From: Chryseobacterium foetidum
GTDB lineage: Bacteria > Bacteroidota > Bacteroidia > Flavobacteriales > Weeksellaceae
Assembly (NCBI RefSeq): GCF_025457425.1
Contig: NZ_JAMXIA010000001.1
Span: 2,852,001 to 2,916,000, forward strand
Reading direction: 5' to 3'
DNA length: 64,000 nucleotides
Shown here piece by piece: positions 1-8,317 of this stretch. How positions within the stretch are numbered: position 1 is the first letter of the stretch; every line of letters begins with the position of its first letter. The notes under the pieces are model-generated. The model saw only the letters and a list, made by a program, of their open reading frames with translations. It made no database searches and was not told the DNA's origin. The position numbers and the translations under genes were made by a program.

Positions 1-2125
1 CAGAAAGGTTGATGTCTGTTTTCCATGTGAAATCTTCTTTGTTGACGATAGCTCCACCTAAAGTAAATTCTAAACCTTTGTTTTGAGTTTTACCGGAATT
101 CTGGAACTGGTTAGCATATCCCGGGAAAGGAACTTTAGCCAAAACCAACAAATCTTTAGTGTCAGTAATATATCCGTCTACACTACCATACAATCTACCG
201 TTGAAAAATCCGAAGTCAATACCCGCATTTTTAGAAACCGTAGCTTCCCATTTTACATTAGGGTTGGCCTGAGTTGTAGAGATTCCGGCTCCCGGAGTTA
301 CAGAAGTTCCGAATACATATCCGTTGTTTGCACCGATGTTGTAGAAATTCGCCCACAGGTAAGATGTGATTCTGTTGTTACCTGAAAGACCGTAACCAAC
401 ACGAAGTTTCAATTCTTCAAGCCAGGAAACATCTTTCAAGAATTTCTCTTCGTTAACTTTCCACGCCAATGAAGCTGCCGGGAAATATCCCCACTGATTT
501 CCCTTCATGAAAACGTTAGATCCATCAGCTCTTACAGAGGCGGTAAGAATATATTTATTATCAAAAATATAATTTACACGTCCGAAAAATGAAGCTAAAC
601 GGTCAGGAGCCAAAGCTGCTGTTCTTGCCGCATCCTGTATTAAACCTGCCGGTGGTGTTGCTGCAGCAATGTTAGAAAATGCTTCTTGCGGAAGAATAGA
701 CTTTGGAAACCATTTTACATAGGTGTTACTTGTTTCTCCGTCAGTCTGAATGATTTCCTGACCAAGCAAAACATCCAGTTTATGTCTGCCAAATTTTTTA
801 GTGTAATTTAAGGTATTGGTATTGGTAATTCTTCTCGATTGAGATCTGTCTAACTGTACAATCGGCATATCTGCATTAGCTCTCGCCTGTGATGTAACCG
901 TACCCCAAAACTGATTGGTGATAATATCTCTCTGTACATACCCGATAACACTTCGGAACGTGAAGTCTTTTGAAATGTTCCAGTTGATGTAACCGTTTAA
1001 TAATAAGTCATTTGAGCGGTTGGTTCTAACTTCGTTCTGATTTAGAATTAAAGGATTAACCAGGTTGGTATTGGTAGCGTAATCTGGGTCAAAATCATCA
1101 ACAGGAATATTAGATCCTCCTTCGAAAGGCTGATATCTCACGGCATTTCTCAATCTGTTGTTACTTTGTGAGCCGGTGCTTGAAGTACCTACACCATCTA
1201 TTAGTGATCTGCTGTATCTTGCATTAAAACCAAACTTTAATTTTTTGCTGATATCATAATCGTACTTAAAGTTAACCATGCTTCTCTTGAATCCAGAGTT
1301 GAGCATGATCCCATCTTCGTCTACATGATTTAATGTTAAAGCAAAAGCCGATTTTTCTGAACCACCATTTACCGTAAGGTTATGTGTAAAGTTAAAAGCT
1401 TCACGACCGAATAATTCATCCTGCCAATCTCTTCTTTTAACGTTGGTGTATTTATTGTACAGCTCGTTATATGTTCCATATCTGGTTGCGAAAGCCAAAA
1501 CATCAGCTGCCACACCATTTTTGTTGTATAGTTCGTACTGATACATTACAAATTCATAAGGATCTAAAACATCCAATGTGTTCATGATTTTCCTTACACC
1601 TGTAAATCCGTTGTAGTTAATGGAAGTAGTTGCTCTCTTTTTACCACTTTTTGTAGTGATGAGCACCACCCCGTTTGCACCTCTGGAACCGTAGATGGAT
1701 GTAGATGAAGCATCTTTCAGAACTTCGATTGATTCAATTTCTTTCGGAGTAAGAAGCGACATAGCGTTATCCATCTGTACACCATCCACAATATAGAGTG
1801 GGGCATTGCTTCCGGTAATAGAAGTTCCACCTCTTACTTTAATATCTACTTCTGCACCCGGGGAGCCTTCGCTTGCCTGCACCTGAACCCCTGCCAGTCT
1901 ACCCTGAATTGCTTCAGCGGCACTGTTTACGGGCATATCTTTCAAAGCTTCTGCTTTTACAGATGAAACAGCGTTGGTTACGTCTTTTTTAGAAACTTTG
2001 GAGTAACCTACCAAAACCACCTCGTCGATATTTCTTTCCTTATCTTTCTCCTGTGCCATTGCAAGCATTGGCAAAAGAAAAGCGGAAAGATATAACCACT
2101 TAATCTGTTGTACATTTTTATTCAT
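1..2125 (-). CDS. SusC/RagA-family TonB-linked outer membrane receptor (3' end outside window)
   Basis: Outer membrane beta-barrel that imports oligosaccharides with a SusD-type lipoprotein, powered by TonB. About 708 N-terminal residues are visible. They begin with a signal peptide (MNKNVQQIKWLYLSAFLLPM, then a cut near LAMAQ), followed directly by the TonB box/plug (RNIDEVVLVGYSKVSKKDV, residues ~31-50). The plug signatures GRLAGVQV, IKVRGGTS, PLYIVDGV and ASSTSIYGSRGANGVV follow. The usual ~80-residue carboxypeptidase-like domain before the plug is absent, so this is the short SusC form. The start is the ATG at 2125-2123. It is divergent from kduI across an 854-bp gap with LacI-type operators, which suggests uptake of pectic oligosaccharides (inference). 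SusD would be expected beyond the left edge. Confidence 0.93.
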   Translation of the reverse strand, partial: MNKNVQQIKWLYLSAFLLPMLAMAQEKDKERNIDEVVLVGYSKVSKKDVTNAVSSVKAEALKDMPVNSAAEAIQGRLAGVQVQASEGSPGAEVDIKVRGGTSITGSNAPLYIVDGVQMDNAMSLLTPKEIESIEVLKDASSTSIYGSRGANGVVLITTKSGKKRATTSINYNGFTGVRKIMNTLDVLDPYEFVMYQYELYNKNGVAADVLAFATRYGTYNELYNKYTNVKRRDWQDELFGREAFNFTHNLTVNGGSEKSAFALTLNHVDEDGIMLNSGFKRSMVNFKYDYDISKKLKFGFNARYSRSLIDGVGTSSTGSQSNNRLRNAVRYQPFEGGSNIPVDDFDPDYATNTNLVNPLILNQNEVRTNRSNDLLLNGYINWNISKDFTFRSVIGYVQRDIITNQFWGTVTSQARANADMPIVQLDRSQSRRITNTNTLNYTKKFGRHKLDVLLGQEIIQTDGETSNTYVKWFPKSILPQEAFSNIAAATPPAGLIQDAARTAALAPDRLASFFGRVNYIFDNKYILTASVRADGSNVFMKGNQWGYFPAASLAWKVNEEKFLKDVSWLEELKLRVGYGLSGNNRITSYLWANFYNIGANNGYVFGTSVTPGAGISTTQANPNVKWEATVSKNAGIDFGFFNGRLYGSVDGYITDTKDLLVLAKVPFPGYANQFQNSGKTQNKGLEFTLGGAIVNKEDFTWKTDINLS

Positions 2126-2241
2126 TGAACTGTATTCTTAATTTAATTACTTTATTCTTCTGTTGTCTGTTTTTGTGATAAGAGGCAAGTATTTTTATCG
2201 TTAAGTGGCCAGGAATTAATAAAAAAATATGCATTCTAGTG

Positions 2242-2255
2242 TGCAATCGATTGCG
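2242..2255. promoter_or_regulatory. LacI-family operator upstream of susC
   Basis: TGCAATCGATTGCG contains a perfect 12-bp palindrome (2243-2254) with the central CG typical of LacI/GalR operators. It lies about 117 bp before the susC-like start. The same motif, consensus TGYAAYCGRTTRCA, occurs before kduI and xylA. A weaker half-site, CGATTACG, lies at 2304-2311. Confidence 0.65.
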
Positions 2256-2915
2256 TAAATTTTTACAACTATAAATTCCTGGCTCCTAAACTAATATTAT
2301 TTTCGATTACGCAAAGAAAGTTTGAATAATTTTTTATTAATTTAATTGTTTAAGTTTTAAAAATTTGCATAACAATCGTTAGGTTTTTCATTTTAAATAA
2401 CTGATAATAAATTAATTAAAATAATGATTTACATTTTAAATTTTCTTTAAAATTTCTTAATATTTTTTTCTGTTTAATGTATTTCAGCTATCTTTTTCAG
2501 CCTGAATTGCCCGAATTTTAAGGGTTAAAAATTCCCAAAATGTGTACTCAAGATTAATTTTAATGAAATTTAATGATTTTTATCACGTTTTTCGAAACAT
2601 TTTCATTGTTTCTTTAGGGAACTAATTAGAGTCACCTCTTTATGAGAGCCTTATCATAAAATTTGATGATAATTGTCATCTCGAAAACATGATTTTTTTT
2701 GGCATGATTTTATGTTTGCTTAATGGTTTGTACCGATTTCAGGGATTAATTTTACCGTAATCCCTTCTTTACAGCACCGTTTTTTTCGCTGTTTTTAAAT
2801 TTATTTTACTGAAAATGAATGATTTAATAATTAATATTAAATTTTTGTGAACCAATTAAATTTTAATTCTATATTTAACACCAAGTATTTCAATCGTTAA
2901 AAATGTGTAATTTTA

Positions 2916-2929
2916 TGCAATCGATTACA
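2916..2929. promoter_or_regulatory. LacI-family operator upstream of kduI
   Basis: TGCAATCGATTACA is an imperfect 14-bp palindrome with central CG, ending 50 bp before the kduI start. It matches the site before susC in 12 of 14 positions and is the same motif as the reverse complement of the xylA site. A role as a repressor site that also covers the promoter is inferred. Confidence 0.65.
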
Positions 2930-2979
2930 CAATAAAACTTATCGGCTTTCGGGCCACAGAAAAATTCAAAATTAAGAGT

Positions 2980-3816
2980 ATGACAAAATCAGAATTTCGT
3001 TACGCCCATCATCCTGAAGATGTAAAAAAATATACAACTGAAGACCTGAGAAGGGAGTTTTTAATGAATGATTTATTCAATGAAGATCAAATCAATGTAG
3101 TGTATTCTATGTACGACAGAATGATCGTGGGTGGTGCAATGCCTGTGAAAAGCGCATTGAAACTGGAACCTACTGATGATCTGAAGGCAGAAAATTTCTT
3201 AGATAGAAGAGAATTGGGAATCATCAACGTTGGCGCTGCCGGAAAGGTAACTGTTGACGGAGAGGTTTTTGAACTTGGTAATAAGGAAGCATTATACATC
3301 GGTAAAGGAGCAAAAGATGTTGTTTTTGAAAACGGAAATGAAGGTCAGACTTTATTTTATTTCAATTCGGCACCTGCTCATCACACTTTCCCTACAAAGA
3401 AAATTACTAAGAATGAAGCCGAAATTGTAGAATTAGGTGAAGCAAAATATGCGAATAGAAGAACAATTAACAAATTGATCGTCAACAGCGTATTGGAAAC
3501 TTGCCAGCTGCAAATGGGAATGACAGAGTTACACGAAGGAAGTGTTTGGAACACAATGCCTTCTCATACACATACCCGAAGAATGGAAGCTTATTTTTAT
3601 TTTGATCTTGAAGAAGGGCAGGCGGTTAGTCATTTTCTTGGCCAGCCGAACGAGACCCGTCATATCTTTATGAAAAACAATGAAGCAGTCCTGTCTCCGG
3701 AATGGTCTATTCACTCAGGGGTTGGTACTTCCAACTACACTTTTATCTGGGGAATGGCTGGGGAAAATATGGATTATGGCGACATGGACGCTGTTAAAAC
3801 TAACGAACTAAAGTAA
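2980..3816 (+). CDS. kduI: 5-dehydro-4-deoxy-D-glucuronate isomerase
   Basis: Cytoplasmic cupin enzyme that isomerises 4-deoxy-L-threo-5-hexosulose uronate, released by pectate/uronate lyases, to 2,5-diketo-3-deoxygluconate. The 278-aa length equals that of the E. coli enzyme. The zinc ligands appear as H196, H198 and E203 (motif SHTHTRRMEAYFYF), with the fourth His in PEWSIHSG near residue 245. It is the first gene of kduI-kduD-uxaC, ten bases before kduD. A LacI-type operator lies 50 bp upstream. Confidence 0.96.
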   Translation: MTKSEFRYAHHPEDVKKYTTEDLRREFLMNDLFNEDQINVVYSMYDRMIVGGAMPVKSALKLEPTDDLKAENFLDRRELGIINVGAAGKVTVDGEVFELGNKEALYIGKGAKDVVFENGNEGQTLFYFNSAPAHHTFPTKKITKNEAEIVELGEAKYANRRTINKLIVNSVLETCQLQMGMTELHEGSVWNTMPSHTHTRRMEAYFYFDLEEGQAVSHFLGQPNETRHIFMKNNEAVLSPEWSIHSGVGTSNYTFIWGMAGENMDYGDMDAVKTNELK

Positions 3817-3826
3817 TTTTTTCTAC

Positions 3827-4609
3827 ATGAATTTATTCGATTTATCCGGAAAAGTAGCTGTTGTAACAGGCGGTACTCACGGATTAGGAATGGCAATGGC
3901 TGAAGGTCTTGCCTCTGCAGGTGCTGAGCTGGCAATCACAAGTACAACTCCCTCAAAATTAGACGAAGCCTTAGAATATTATCGCAGTAAAGGATACAAC
4001 GCTACAGGTTATCTTTTTGATGTGACAGATGAACTGGAAGCCGCTCAGAAAGTAGCTTTAATGCTTGCAACCCATGGAAAAATAGACATTTTGGTCAACA
4101 ACGCGGGAATCATCAAACGTGTTCCGGCTTTGGAGATGGATGTGGCAGACTTTAGAAAAGTAATCGATGTAGATCTTACCGGTCCTTTCATCATGTCTCA
4201 ATTGGTTGGGAAACACATGATCAAAAGAAAATCAGGTAAAATCATCAATATTTGCTCGATGATGAGTGAGCTTGGCCGTGACAATGTAGTAGCATACGCT
4301 TCTGCAAAAGGCGGACTGAAAATGCTTACCAAAAATTTAGCAACAGAATGGGCAAAACACAATATTCAGGTGAACGGTATCGGTCCCGGATATTTTGCCA
4401 CAACCCAGACAGAACCAATCAGAGTAGACGGTCATCCGTTTAACGAATTTATCATCAGCAGAACTCCGGAAGGAAGATGGGGGAACCCTGAAGATCTTGC
4501 AGGAACCGCTATTTTCTTGGCTTCAGACGCAAGTAAATTTATCAACGGACACATTATTTATGTAGACGGAGGTATTTTGGCGACCATCGGGAAACCTGCT
4601 AATGAATAA
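3827..4609 (+). CDS. kduD: 2-deoxy-D-gluconate 3-dehydrogenase / 2-dehydro-3-deoxygluconate 5-dehydrogenase
   Basis: Short-chain dehydrogenase that reduces the KduI product to 2-keto-3-deoxygluconate (KDG). The 260-aa protein has the Rossmann glycine motif VTGGTHGLG (residues 13-21), the NNAG motif at 91-94 and the catalytic set S144, Y157 and K161 (YASAK). It ends with the family's YVDGGILA segment. It follows kduI by 10 bp and precedes uxaC by 18 bp, so the three are almost certainly co-transcribed. Family membership alone would leave other SDR substrates open; the position after kduI decides the call. Confidence 0.93.
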   Translation: MNLFDLSGKVAVVTGGTHGLGMAMAEGLASAGAELAITSTTPSKLDEALEYYRSKGYNATGYLFDVTDELEAAQKVALMLATHGKIDILVNNAGIIKRVPALEMDVADFRKVIDVDLTGPFIMSQLVGKHMIKRKSGKIINICSMMSELGRDNVVAYASAKGGLKMLTKNLATEWAKHNIQVNGIGPGYFATTQTEPIRVDGHPFNEFIISRTPEGRWGNPEDLAGTAIFLASDASKFINGHIIYVDGGILATIGKPANE

Positions 4610-4627
4610 CACAAGAATTTTACAGAA

Positions 4628-6025
4628 ATGAAATCTTTTATTACAGATAACTTTTTATTACAAAATAAATACGCGGAAGAATTATACTTCAATTTCGCAG
4701 AAAAACAGCCGATCATCGATTATCACAATCACTTGATTCCTAAAGATATCGCTGAAGATACGGTTTTCGAAAATATTTCTAAAGTCTGGATTGCGGGCGA
4801 TCATTACAAATGGCGTGCAATGCGTACGATGGGCGTGAACGAAAGATTCATTACAGGTGACGCAACAGACAAGGAGAAATTCGAGGCTTGGGCAAAAACG
4901 GTTCCTTATACTTTAAGAAATCCTTTGTACCACTGGACGCATTTGGAATTAAAGCGTTATTTCGGAATTGATGAATTATTAAACGAAAAAAACGCATCAG
5001 ATATTTACGATAACATCACGGCACAGCTTCAGACTCCAGAAAAGTCGACAAGAGGTTTGCTGAAAATGATGAACGTAGAATCTTTGTGCACGACTGAAGA
5101 TCCGATTGATGTTTTAAATTACCATCAGGATTTGGCGAAAAGCGATTTCAGTATTAAAGTAAGCACGGCTTTCCGTCCTGATAAAGCGATTTTAATTGAA
5201 AATCACAACTTCGCAGACTATATTTCTAAATTAGGCGAATCAGCAGGAATTGAGATCAACTCTTACCAGACTTTGTGCGATGCTTTATTAAAAAGAGTAG
5301 AATATTTCCACGAAAACGGATGCAGATTATGCGACCATGGACTAAACAATATTTCTTTCGAAGAAGCTTCAGAAGCTGAAGTAAGCGCAATCTTCAATGA
5401 TAAAATTTCAGGAAAAGTAATCGCTGAAAAGCAGGTGAATCAGTTTAAAACTGCGATTTTATTGTTCCTAGGCGAAACATATCATAAATTCGGATGGGTT
5501 CAGCAGTTCCACTTGGGAGCATTGAGAAACAACAACGAAAGAATGCACAGAATTCTGGGTCCTGATACAGGCTGGGATTCTATCGGTGACTTCGTCCAGG
5601 CTGAAACTTTGTCTAAATTATTAAACGCTTTAGACGAAAAAGACAAACTGACCAAAACAATTCTCTATAACTTAAATCCTGCCGACAACGAAATTTTCGC
5701 AACAATGATCGGGAATTTTAATGACGGCAGTATAAAAGGAAAAGTACAGTTCGGTTCGGGCTGGTGGTTTTTGGATCAGAAAGACGGAATGATCAAACAG
5801 ATGAATGCCCTTTCAAACATGGGATTGATCAGCTGTTTCGTAGGAATGCTGACAGATTCAAGAAGTTTCCTATCTTACCCGAGACACGAATATTTCAGAA
5901 GAGTTTTGTGTAATCTTTTCGGAGAAGAAATGAAAAACGGCGAATTGCCGGATGATATGGAGCTGATCGGTAAAACTATTTCCGATATCTGTTATCATAA
6001 TGCTAAAAATTATTTCGATTTTTAA
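4628..6025 (+). CDS. uxaC: Glucuronate/galacturonate isomerase
   Basis: Isomerises D-galacturonate to tagaturonate (or glucuronate to fructuronate), the entry step for saturated uronates. The 465-aa protein is an amidohydrolase-like barrel. Metal-binding H33 and H35 lie in DYHNHLIP, and further family signatures are HWTHLELKRYFG and GWVQQFHLGALRNNN. Length is normal for UxaC. It is the last gene of the kduI-kduD-uxaC run. With UxaB and UxaA downstream, the galacturonate branch is complete. Confidence 0.95.
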   Translation: MKSFITDNFLLQNKYAEELYFNFAEKQPIIDYHNHLIPKDIAEDTVFENISKVWIAGDHYKWRAMRTMGVNERFITGDATDKEKFEAWAKTVPYTLRNPLYHWTHLELKRYFGIDELLNEKNASDIYDNITAQLQTPEKSTRGLLKMMNVESLCTTEDPIDVLNYHQDLAKSDFSIKVSTAFRPDKAILIENHNFADYISKLGESAGIEINSYQTLCDALLKRVEYFHENGCRLCDHGLNNISFEEASEAEVSAIFNDKISGKVIAEKQVNQFKTAILLFLGETYHKFGWVQQFHLGALRNNNERMHRILGPDTGWDSIGDFVQAETLSKLLNALDEKDKLTKTILYNLNPADNEIFATMIGNFNDGSIKGKVQFGSGWWFLDQKDGMIKQMNALSNMGLISCFVGMLTDSRSFLSYPRHEYFRRVLCNLFGEEMKNGELPDDMELIGKTISDICYHNAKNYFDF

Positions 6026-6334
6026 ATTTCGAATTAAATAAATTTTTAAACCATTAAGATAATTAAAAGGTTAAGTTTTTTTAAGATTAAAATCTGAGAT
6101 TTTATTAAGCAGACTGCTTAAAGCGAAGCTCAACTTAAAAAATCTTAAAAACTTATAAATCTTAATGGTTTAAAAAATAAAACTTTAAATAAAAAAAGGT
6201 CAAGCGTCAACAAAAATCTTTGATTTTTAAACTTATGTGATCTTTATATTTTCAATATTTTAAACTTCAAAATAACTAAAGCATCAAAAAACTTTTGTGC
6301 CTTTTGTGGTTTAAAAAGAAGTCAATTAAAAGTT
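6026..6334. repeat. Foldback repeat element between uxaC and kdgK
   Basis: This non-coding gap holds an 18-bp inverted repeat: TTTTTAAACCATTAAGAT at 6043-6060 pairs with its complement at 6159-6176. Inside it are further short pairs around AAGATT/AATCTT. A T-rich stretch with 'cttttgtgccttttgtggtttaaaaag' character follows at 6290-6320, a word type that recurs in other gaps. It may act as an mRNA stabiliser or attenuator; no gene is visible. Confidence 0.6.
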
Positions 6335-7339
6335 ATGGGTAAAATACTTACTTTCGGTGAAGTAATCATGAGGCTTTCACCTCCCGGAAACAAAACAATG
6401 AAACAGAGCCACGAGATGGAATTCTTTTTCGGCGGAACTGAGCTCAACGTAGCTTCTTCATTGGCAACAATGGGTTGCGAGGTAACGCACATCAGTAATG
6501 TTTCTGATGATTTTGTGGGAGAATCTGCACTGTCTTTCATCAAAAGTTTTGGGATCGACACGACTTTCATCAATAAAAACGAACATCCTTTAGGTTTATA
6601 TTTCCTTGAAGTAGGTGCATCTGTTCGTGCAAGCAGAATTGCCTACAACAGACTGAACGGTTCTTTCGCCAACATTAAACCCGAACAGGTTGACTGGAAA
6701 AAAGCTTTGGAAGGTTGCAACTATTTCCACTGGACAGGCATCAGCCCGGGAATTTCTGAAGGTGCTTATGAAACTTTGAAAGAAGGTTTATTGACAGCCA
6801 GAGAAATGGGAATTGAAGTGACAACCGATCCGGCTTACCGTTCCAACCTTTGGAAATACGGTAAAAACGGAAACGAAGTTTTAAAGGAATTGGTTTCTTA
6901 CTCAACGATTTTTATCGGTGGTGTAAATGAGATTAATGAAATTTTAGGAACTCAGTTTTTATCAGATCAGCAAGGTTTCATGGAAGCTTGTGAGGAATTA
7001 AAAAAACAATGTCCTTCAATCCATAAAATTTTCGATAAAATAAGAATCGGGATTACGGCAAGTTCTCAGCAGACGCAGGGAAGAGCTTTGATTAACGGAA
7101 TTTATTTTGAAACCAAATTTTTAGAAATAGACAACGTAGTCGACAGAATCGGAACGGGAGATGCCTTTGCCGCAGGTTTAATTTATGGATTATTAAATTT
7201 CGATGACGAAAAAGCATTGAATTTTGCCAACGCAGCCTGCGCCATCAAACACACCATTTTAGGCGACATCAACTACTGCAGCGCAGAAGATATCATCGAA
7301 GTAATGGCCGGAAATTCTGGAGGACGCATCAAGAGGTAA
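6335..7339 (+). CDS. kdgK: 2-keto-3-deoxygluconate kinase (PfkB family)
   Basis: Phosphorylates KDG to KDPG with ATP in the cytoplasm. The 334-aa ribokinase-fold protein starts with ILTFGEVIMRLSPPG and carries the substrate-binding FFGGTELNVASSLA segment near residues 31-45. The PfkB signature GTGDAFAAGL spans G273-D276 onward, with D276 the likely catalytic base. It lies between uxaC and kdgA, each separated by about 310 bp of repeat-rich DNA, but all are on the same strand and in pathway order. Fructokinase-like activity is the main alternative; context favours KdgK. Confidence 0.9.
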   Translation: MGKILTFGEVIMRLSPPGNKTMKQSHEMEFFFGGTELNVASSLATMGCEVTHISNVSDDFVGESALSFIKSFGIDTTFINKNEHPLGLYFLEVGASVRASRIAYNRLNGSFANIKPEQVDWKKALEGCNYFHWTGISPGISEGAYETLKEGLLTAREMGIEVTTDPAYRSNLWKYGKNGNEVLKELVSYSTIFIGGVNEINEILGTQFLSDQQGFMEACEELKKQCPSIHKIFDKIRIGITASSQQTQGRALINGIYFETKFLEIDNVVDRIGTGDAFAAGLIYGLLNFDDEKALNFANAACAIKHTILGDINYCSAEDIIEVMAGNSGGRIKR

Positions 7340-7653
7340 CTCTTCCTTTTGTCTGTTAGCTTTTGGCAGTTGGCTTTAAAAGGTTTATCATTTCAAATGA
7401 AATATAACTAATAAGTTTTGGTCTTATATAAGCGAAGCGGCTTTGTGAAACTAAAAAACAGTTAACAGTAAAAAAAACTTTGTGAACTCTGTGTTCAAAA
7501 AAAAATAACATAGAAAGTCCCAAAGGGACGATTTAGCAAAGGATAGGATAAAATCCTATCTAATAAAATCAACAAAGTCCCCAACAGGACAGCATACCAA
7601 AGGATGGATAAACCCCCATCAAAGATTATTTTAACAAAATAATTAAAACAAAA
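7340..7653. repeat. Repeat-rich gap between kdgK and kdgA
   Basis: No gene is visible. At 7508-7620 two related units follow each other: one with the self-complementary AGTCCCAAAGGGACG followed by TTTAGCAAAGGATAGG, and one with AGTCCCCAACAGGAC followed by ACCAAAGGATGG. Both can form short hairpins (GTCCC/GGGAC, then AGGAT/ATCCT). The preceding words at 7420-7500 resemble those in the gaps at 6290 and 10,130. It appears to be a dispersed intergenic element inserted in the operon. Confidence 0.5.
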
Positions 7654-8313
7654 ATGACAAAAATTCAATTGGTTACAAACACCATCATCAATCAGGGAGC
7701 TTTGCCTCTGTATTACAATGCTGATGAAACGGTAACTTTAGAAATATTAAAATCACTTTACAAAGCAGGAATCCGCGCTGTGGAATATACCAGCCGTGGA
7801 GAAGCTGCGTTGAGCAATTTCACAAAAATGGTGGAAGTCCGTAATGCAGAAATGCCTGAGATGCTTCTCGGAATCGGAACCATCAAAAATGTAAAACAAG
7901 CTGAAGAATATTACAAAGCAGGTGCTGATTTCTTTATCAGTCCAGGTTTTGTGGCGGAAGTTGCAGCATTTTTAATTCCTAAAGATTTGTTGTACAGTCC
8001 GGGTTGTATGACTCCGACTGAAATCATTGCTGCTGAAACTGCAGGGGTAACTTTCATCAAATTATTCCCAGGAAATGCTTTGGGGCCAGGATTTATGAGT
8101 GCTATTAAAGATGTTTTCCCGAATTTGAAATTTATGCCAACCGGAGGTGTTGATACTACAAAAGAAAGCATCGAAAGCTGGTTCAAGGCAGGAGTTTCGG
8201 CAGTAGGAATGGGAAGCAAGCTGGTAAGCAAGGAATTAATGCTTGCGAAAGACTATGCGACAATAGAAAATGAAACCAAAAAAGTGCTGGATATTATTCA
8301 GACTTTAAAATAA
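7654..8313 (+). CDS. kdgA: KDPG / 4-hydroxy-2-oxoglutarate aldolase
   Basis: Class I aldolase that splits KDPG to pyruvate and glyceraldehyde-3-phosphate, the last step of the pathway. The 219-aa TIM barrel has K136 in TFIKLFPGN as the Schiff-base lysine, the proton-transfer glutamate region VEYTSRGEAAL near residue 46 and the phosphate-binding MPTGGV segment. The stop is 4 bp before the transporter gene, so the two are co-transcribed. Confidence 0.94.
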   Translation: MTKIQLVTNTIINQGALPLYYNADETVTLEILKSLYKAGIRAVEYTSRGEAALSNFTKMVEVRNAEMPEMLLGIGTIKNVKQAEEYYKAGADFFISPGFVAEVAAFLIPKDLLYSPGCMTPTEIIAAETAGVTFIKLFPGNALGPGFMSAIKDVFPNLKFMPTGGVDTTKESIESWFKAGVSAVGMGSKLVSKELMLAKDYATIENETKKVLDIIQTLK

Positions 8314-8317
8314 ATAA

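Larger units (their letters stand above)
2126..2979. other. Divergent regulatory region between susC and kduI
   Basis: An 854-bp, very AT-rich region without a credible gene. It separates the leftward susC-like gene from the rightward uronate cluster. Two LacI-type operator palindromes lie near its two ends (2242-2255 and 2916-2929). No clear TAnnTTTG box could be assigned to either gene. The middle (2340-2880) contains only A/T-rich sequence and no repeat or hairpin I can identify. Confidence 0.6.
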
